This document shows positions 6,823 to 9,988 of a stretch of 9,988 nt of DNA, piece after piece. The notes beneath the pieces are model-generated. The model was not told the DNA's origin, searched no databases, and saw nothing but the letters and a program-made list of their open reading frames with translations. A program made the translations under genes and the position numbers. How positions within the stretch are numbered: position 1 is the first letter of the stretch; each line of letters begins with the position of its first letter. Source of the stretch: an uncultured Collinsella sp. (GTDB lineage Bacteria; Actinomycetota; Coriobacteriia; Coriobacteriales; Coriobacteriaceae); NCBI GenBank assembly GCA_900548935.1, contig URMR01000060.1, forward strand, positions 1 to 9,988, in the 5' to 3' direction.

Positions 6823-7950
6823 ATGATCAATCGCAAGGCCATCGGTTATATCACCGCTAACTACTCTTCGACCTATGGCAGCGTGCTGCTCAAGGACCGT
6901 CCCATCGCGTCCGTTCCGTTTTTGGGCCGCTACCGCCTGATCGACTTCCCGCTGTCCAACATGATGAATGCCGGCATTAAGACCGTCGGCGTCGTCATGC
7001 CGGGCAACTACCGCTCGCTGATCGACCACGTGGGCTCGGGCAAGGACTGGGGGCTGGACCGCAAGAAGGGCGGCCTGTTCATGGTGCCCGGCAACGCGTA
7101 TGGCACCACCAAGGGCGGCATGCGCTTCTTGCTGCGCGATATCATCTCCAACAAGACACTGTTCCAGCGCTCGGACAAGCCCTATGTTGTGATGATGGGC
7201 ACCAACATCATCTTCAACATGGACCTCAACACCATCATCGACGCGCACGAGAACTCCGGCGCCCAGATGACCGTGGTGTACTGCAAGGCCACGCGCAACG
7301 TCGATGACGAGACCAAGCTCGAGATTAACGAGAACGGCCGCCTGACGGGCGTGAGCGCCGGCGTCGTGTACGGCGACAACGCCTCTATGGACTGCTGCAT
7401 CGTCAACCGTGAGACACTGCTCGAGATCATCGACCACTACCAGGCCGCCGACTATCTGGACCTGCTCGAGGCACTTCAGGGCGACTTTGGCAACATCGAC
7501 GTGTGCAGCTACGAGTACAAGGGCGAGGTCGTGGGCGTGTTTAGCGAGAAGTCGCTGTATCGCCGCAGCATGGACCTGCTCGACCAGACCGTGGCCGACC
7601 AGCTCTTCGATCCCGAGCGCCCGATCCTGACCAAGGCTCACGACGTGCCGCCTTCGCGCTATGCGACCGGCAGCCACGCGTGCAACTCGATCATCTCGGC
7701 CGGCTGCATCATCAAGGGCACCGTGCGCAACTCGATCCTATCGCGCGGCGTTGTTGTTGAGGAAGGCGCCTCGGTGACCAACTCGATTATCAACCAGAGC
7801 TGCATCATCAAGAGCGGCGCACGCGTCGAGAATGCCATCCTGGACAAGAACAACGTGGTTCCCACCAACACCGAGCTTCGCGGCACGCCCGAGAACATCC
7901 TGGTGTTGGGCAAGGCTCCGTTAACTTCCGATACCTCGATCGTACGTTAA
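6823..7950 (+). CDS. glgD: GlgD, non-catalytic ADP-glucose pyrophosphorylase-like subunit
   Basis: GlgD is a GlgC paralogue that in Bacillus and relatives joins GlgC and raises or tunes its activity. The 375-residue protein keeps the fold: SVPFLGRYRLIDFPLSN (30-46), HVGSGKDWGLDR (69-80) and a C-terminal beta-helix with repeats such as NSIISAGCIIKGTVRNSIL. Catalytic motifs are lost. GGQGSRL is replaced by ITANYSSTYGS (10-20), the SGDH aspartate by MGTN (125-128), and FTEKP by LEINENG. It is therefore expected not to make ADP-glucose alone. I chose ATG 6823: AAGGGGG (6807-6813) lies 9 nt upstream and the product starts MINRKAIGYI. An in-frame ATG at 6784 would overlap glgC and adds an unrelated stretch. 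Confidence 0.95.
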   Translation: MINRKAIGYITANYSSTYGSVLLKDRPIASVPFLGRYRLIDFPLSNMMNAGIKTVGVVMPGNYRSLIDHVGSGKDWGLDRKKGGLFMVPGNAYGTTKGGMRFLLRDIISNKTLFQRSDKPYVVMMGTNIIFNMDLNTIIDAHENSGAQMTVVYCKATRNVDDETKLEINENGRLTGVSAGVVYGDNASMDCCIVNRETLLEIIDHYQAADYLDLLEALQGDFGNIDVCSYEYKGEVVGVFSEKSLYRRSMDLLDQTVADQLFDPERPILTKAHDVPPSRYATGSHACNSIISAGCIIKGTVRNSILSRGVVVEEGASVTNSIINQSCIIKSGARVENAILDKNNVVPTNTELRGTPENILVLGKAPLTSDTSIVR

Positions 7951-7981
7951 CGTTGGCACCGCAACATCGCTCGTAACATGT

Positions 7982-8017
7982 AGAATAGCCGCCCGGTTCG
8001 CGCCAGGCGGCTATTCT
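7982..8017 (+). promoter_or_regulatory. Long hairpin between glgD and glgA
   Basis: AGAATAGCCGCC (7982-7993) and GGCGGCTATTCT (8006-8017) are perfect 12-bp arms. After one C-A mismatch the stem can gain GG/CC (7995-7996 and 8003-8004) around TTCGCG. It ends 13 nt before the glgA Shine-Dalgarno GGGAG (8031-8035) and no T-run follows. It is more likely a stabiliser, processing site or attenuator than a standard terminator. Confidence 0.6.
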
Positions 8018-8040
8018 CGAATTGCAACATGGGAGACAAT

Positions 8041-9988
8041 ATGGCTGATTCCAGCAAAAAGATGCAGATCGTGTTTGCCTCGGCCGAGTGCGCGCCGTTC
8101 GTAAAGACCGGTGGCCTGGGCGACGTAGCGGGCTCGCTGCCTGCGGCGCTTGTGCGCGCCGGCGCCGAAGTCATCGTGATGGTGCCCAAGTACGCCACCA
8201 TTAAGGACGAGTATAAGGCGCAGATGGAGCACTTCTCCGACTTTTACGTGAGCCTGGGCTGGCGTAACGAGTACTGCGGGCTGGAGAAGCTCGAGCACGA
8301 CGGCGTCACCTATATGTTCGTGGACAACGAGCGCTACTTTGCGCGCGATTACCCGTACGGCTTCTTTGACGACGGCGAGCGCTTTGCGTTCTTCTCCAAG
8401 GCCATTACCGAGAGCCTGCAGCACCTGCCGGCCGGCTTTGAGTGCGACATCCTGCATTGCAACGACTGGCAGACGGCACTGGCGCCCGTGTTCCTGCGCG
8501 AGTTCTACCAGGGCCTGCCGCTGTACGACCGCGTCAAGACCGTGTTCTCGATCCACAACGTGGCGTTCCAGGGCCAGTTTAGCGACACCGTGATGGAGGA
8601 CATCCTGGGTGTAGCGCATATTCCCGCGGCCGCCACGCAGCTGCGCTGCGATGCCTGCAGTATCAACTATATGCTGGGCGCGCTGCACTATGCCGATGCC
8701 ATCACCACGGTGAGCCCCACCTATGCGGGCGAGATCCAGACGCCCGAGTTTGGCGAGGGCCTTGACGGCGTGCTGCGCGAGCGCTCCTACGCGCTGCAGG
8801 GCATCCTCAACGGCATTGATGTGGCGGGCTTTGACCCGGCGACCGACAAGCGCATTGCCGCCAACTACACCGTCGAGGACCGTTCTGGCAAGGCCGTGTG
8901 CAAGGCCAAGCTGCAGGAAGAGCTGGGACTCGAGGTTCGCGACGACCGCCCGCTTATGGTGATGGTCACGCGCCTGACGCGCCAGAAGGGCATGGACCTG
9001 GTCATGTACGCGCTCGACCGCATCCTATCCGGCGGCGTTCAGGTGGCCGTACTGGGCACCGGCGACCGCGACTACGAGGACGGCCTGCGCTACTTCCAGG
9101 ACAAGTACCCCGGCACCATGGCCGCACGCATCGAGTTTGACCCGGCGCTGTCGCAGCGTATGTATGCCGCCGCCGATATGTTCCTGATGCCTTCGAAGTT
9201 TGAGCCCTGTGGCCTGTCGCAGATCATCGCCATGCGTTACGGCACCCTGCCTATCGTACGCGAGACCGGTGGCCTGAAGGACACCGTGATCCCGTATAAC
9301 GAGTTTACCGGCGAGGGTACGGGCTTCTCGTTTACCAACTTTAACGGCGACGAGATGGGCGACGCGGTCTTCCGCGCGGCGCGCCTCTTCTGGGATAACC
9401 GCGAGGCGTGGAACCAGCTAGTCACGCAGGCCATGAGCCAGGACTTTAGCTGGACGCGCTCGGCCGACAAGTATCTGGACCTGTACTTCTTTATGCACCC
9501 GGAGATTGAGAGGCCGGCGGCTGTTGAGGAGCCGGTTGCTGCTGAGGAGCCCAATGACGAGGAGAAGCCGGTTGACGATGGCAAGGTAAAGCCCGCGGCA
9601 AAGCCTGCTGCCAAGAAGACGACGGCCCGCAAGGCAACGGCTAAGAAGGCTACGACCACGAAGGCCGCTGCGAGCAAGACCACCGCTGCCAAGAAGGCCA
9701 CCGAGGCCGAGGTCGCTCCCGAGGTAAAGGACGAGGCCGCCGCCGAGACTAAGACCGCGGCAAAGGCTCCGGCCAAGACCACTGCCAAGAAGACGGCTGC
9801 GTCCAAGACCACGACCGCCAAGAAGGCCACGGCTACGAAGTCGACGACGACCAAGGCTGCTAAGAAGAAGACCGCTGCGAAGACGACCCCGAAGGCAGCC
9901 GCGAAGCCGGCCGGCAAAGTCGAGGAGACGCCCGCCGAGTCCAAGGCCGAGACGGCTGCCGAGGCAAAGCCGGCCACCAAGACCACCA
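8041..9988 (+). CDS. glgA: Glycogen synthase GlgA with long low-complexity tail (3' end outside window)
   Basis: GlgA (GT5) transfers glucose from ADP-glucose to the non-reducing end of an alpha-1,4-glucan. The frame is open from ATG 8041, preceded by GGGAG, through the window end (649 codons seen). The ADP-glucose-binding signature KTGGLGDVAGSLP starts at K22. The C-terminal Rossmann half has TRLTRQKGMD, with R311 and K316 where E. coli has R300 and K305. SKFEPCGLSQ follows, with E388 matching the conserved GT5 glutamate, and then RETGGLKDTV. The enzyme core ends near residue 490, the usual full length for bacterial GlgA. A Lys/Ala/Thr-rich tail of more than 155 residues follows and its end is not seen. 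The gap to glgD is 90 nt and holds a strong hairpin. Confidence 0.96.
   Translation, partial: MADSSKKMQIVFASAECAPFVKTGGLGDVAGSLPAALVRAGAEVIVMVPKYATIKDEYKAQMEHFSDFYVSLGWRNEYCGLEKLEHDGVTYMFVDNERYFARDYPYGFFDDGERFAFFSKAITESLQHLPAGFECDILHCNDWQTALAPVFLREFYQGLPLYDRVKTVFSIHNVAFQGQFSDTVMEDILGVAHIPAAATQLRCDACSINYMLGALHYADAITTVSPTYAGEIQTPEFGEGLDGVLRERSYALQGILNGIDVAGFDPATDKRIAANYTVEDRSGKAVCKAKLQEELGLEVRDDRPLMVMVTRLTRQKGMDLVMYALDRILSGGVQVAVLGTGDRDYEDGLRYFQDKYPGTMAARIEFDPALSQRMYAAADMFLMPSKFEPCGLSQIIAMRYGTLPIVRETGGLKDTVIPYNEFTGEGTGFSFTNFNGDEMGDAVFRAARLFWDNREAWNQLVTQAMSQDFSWTRSADKYLDLYFFMHPEIERPAAVEEPVAAEEPNDEEKPVDDGKVKPAAKPAAKKTTARKATAKKATTTKAAASKTTAAKKATEAEVAPEVKDEAAAETKTAAKAPAKTTAKKTAASKTTTAKKATATKSTTTKAAKKKTAAKTTPKAAAKPAGKVEETPAESKAETAAEAKPATKTT
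9511..9988 (+). repeat. Low-complexity charged tail repeats of GlgA
   Basis: From residue 491 GlgA has an acidic linker (about 496-513, EEPVAAEEPNDEEKPVDD). A basic block with AKK-centred units follows (515-554), then an acidic patch (555-569), a longer basic block (571-626) and another acidic patch (626-641). The DNA has repeated GCCAAGAAGGCC-type words. The tail continues beyond the window. Confidence 0.85.

Noticed and set aside
5481..6842. 453-codon open frame on the - strand opposite glgC
   Set aside because: Shadow of glgC with no recognisable motifs in the product.
7953..7986. Internal promoter before glgA (TTGGCA with TAGAAT)
   Set aside because: Both hexamers are good matches but are 22 bp apart, and TAGAAT lies inside the 12-bp hairpin arm. 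TAACAT at 7974 has only a 15-bp spacing.
9237..9986. 249-codon - strand frame rich in Ala and Val opposite the GlgA tail
   Set aside because: It could be misread as membrane segments, but it is the antisense reading of the AAG/GCC repeats in the tail; GlgA reads through in the + frame.

Overview
The window carries an almost complete glycogen (alpha-1,4/1,6-glucan) metabolism operon on the + strand, in the order glgB, glgP, glgC, glgD, glgA. A divergent HAD-family hydrolase gene runs off the left edge on the - strand. The operon genes use mostly G/C-ending codons and the intergenic DNA before glgB is clearly AT-richer. The paired glgC/glgD genes, the GC-rich coding bias and the lysine/alanine-rich enzyme tails suggest a Gram-positive gut actinobacterium of the Coriobacteriia, most like Collinsella. 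This assignment is an inference from style and family content, not from a marker gene.

Layout. Positions 1-448 (-) hold the first 149 codons of a beta-phosphoglucomutase-like HAD hydrolase. Positions 449-794 contain no convincing gene. They hold a repeated half-site GTTTTACCA, a perfect 10-bp-arm palindrome (533-558), a candidate extended -10 promoter for the operon, and a leader of roughly 200 nt with three inverted repeats. glgB (795-3041), glgP (3135-5561), glgC (5670-6818), glgD (6823-7950) and glgA (8041 to beyond 9988) follow. glgC and glgD are 4 nt apart and probably translationally coupled. Each of the other three gaps (about 90-110 nt) holds a GC-rich hairpin without a T-run, which suggests a segmented operon with separately tuned expression.

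How the genes work together. GlgC makes ADP-glucose from glucose-1-phosphate and ATP, with GlgD as a probable non-catalytic regulatory partner. GlgA adds the glucose to a growing alpha-1,4 chain and GlgB introduces alpha-1,6 branches. GlgP phosphorolyses the outer chains back to glucose-1-phosphate. No debranching enzyme (glgX/pulA) is visible here. The HAD enzyme could act on a sugar phosphate, but its substrate cannot be read from the sequence.

The most unusual content is that GlgB and GlgA both carry long histone-H1-like low-complexity C-terminal tails. GlgB's is about 65 residues and purely basic. GlgA's is more than 155 residues, alternates acidic and basic blocks, and runs off the window. 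GlgB also has Gly where the GH13 region I histidine normally sits. The start of the operon appears to be controlled by an operator and a structured leader.
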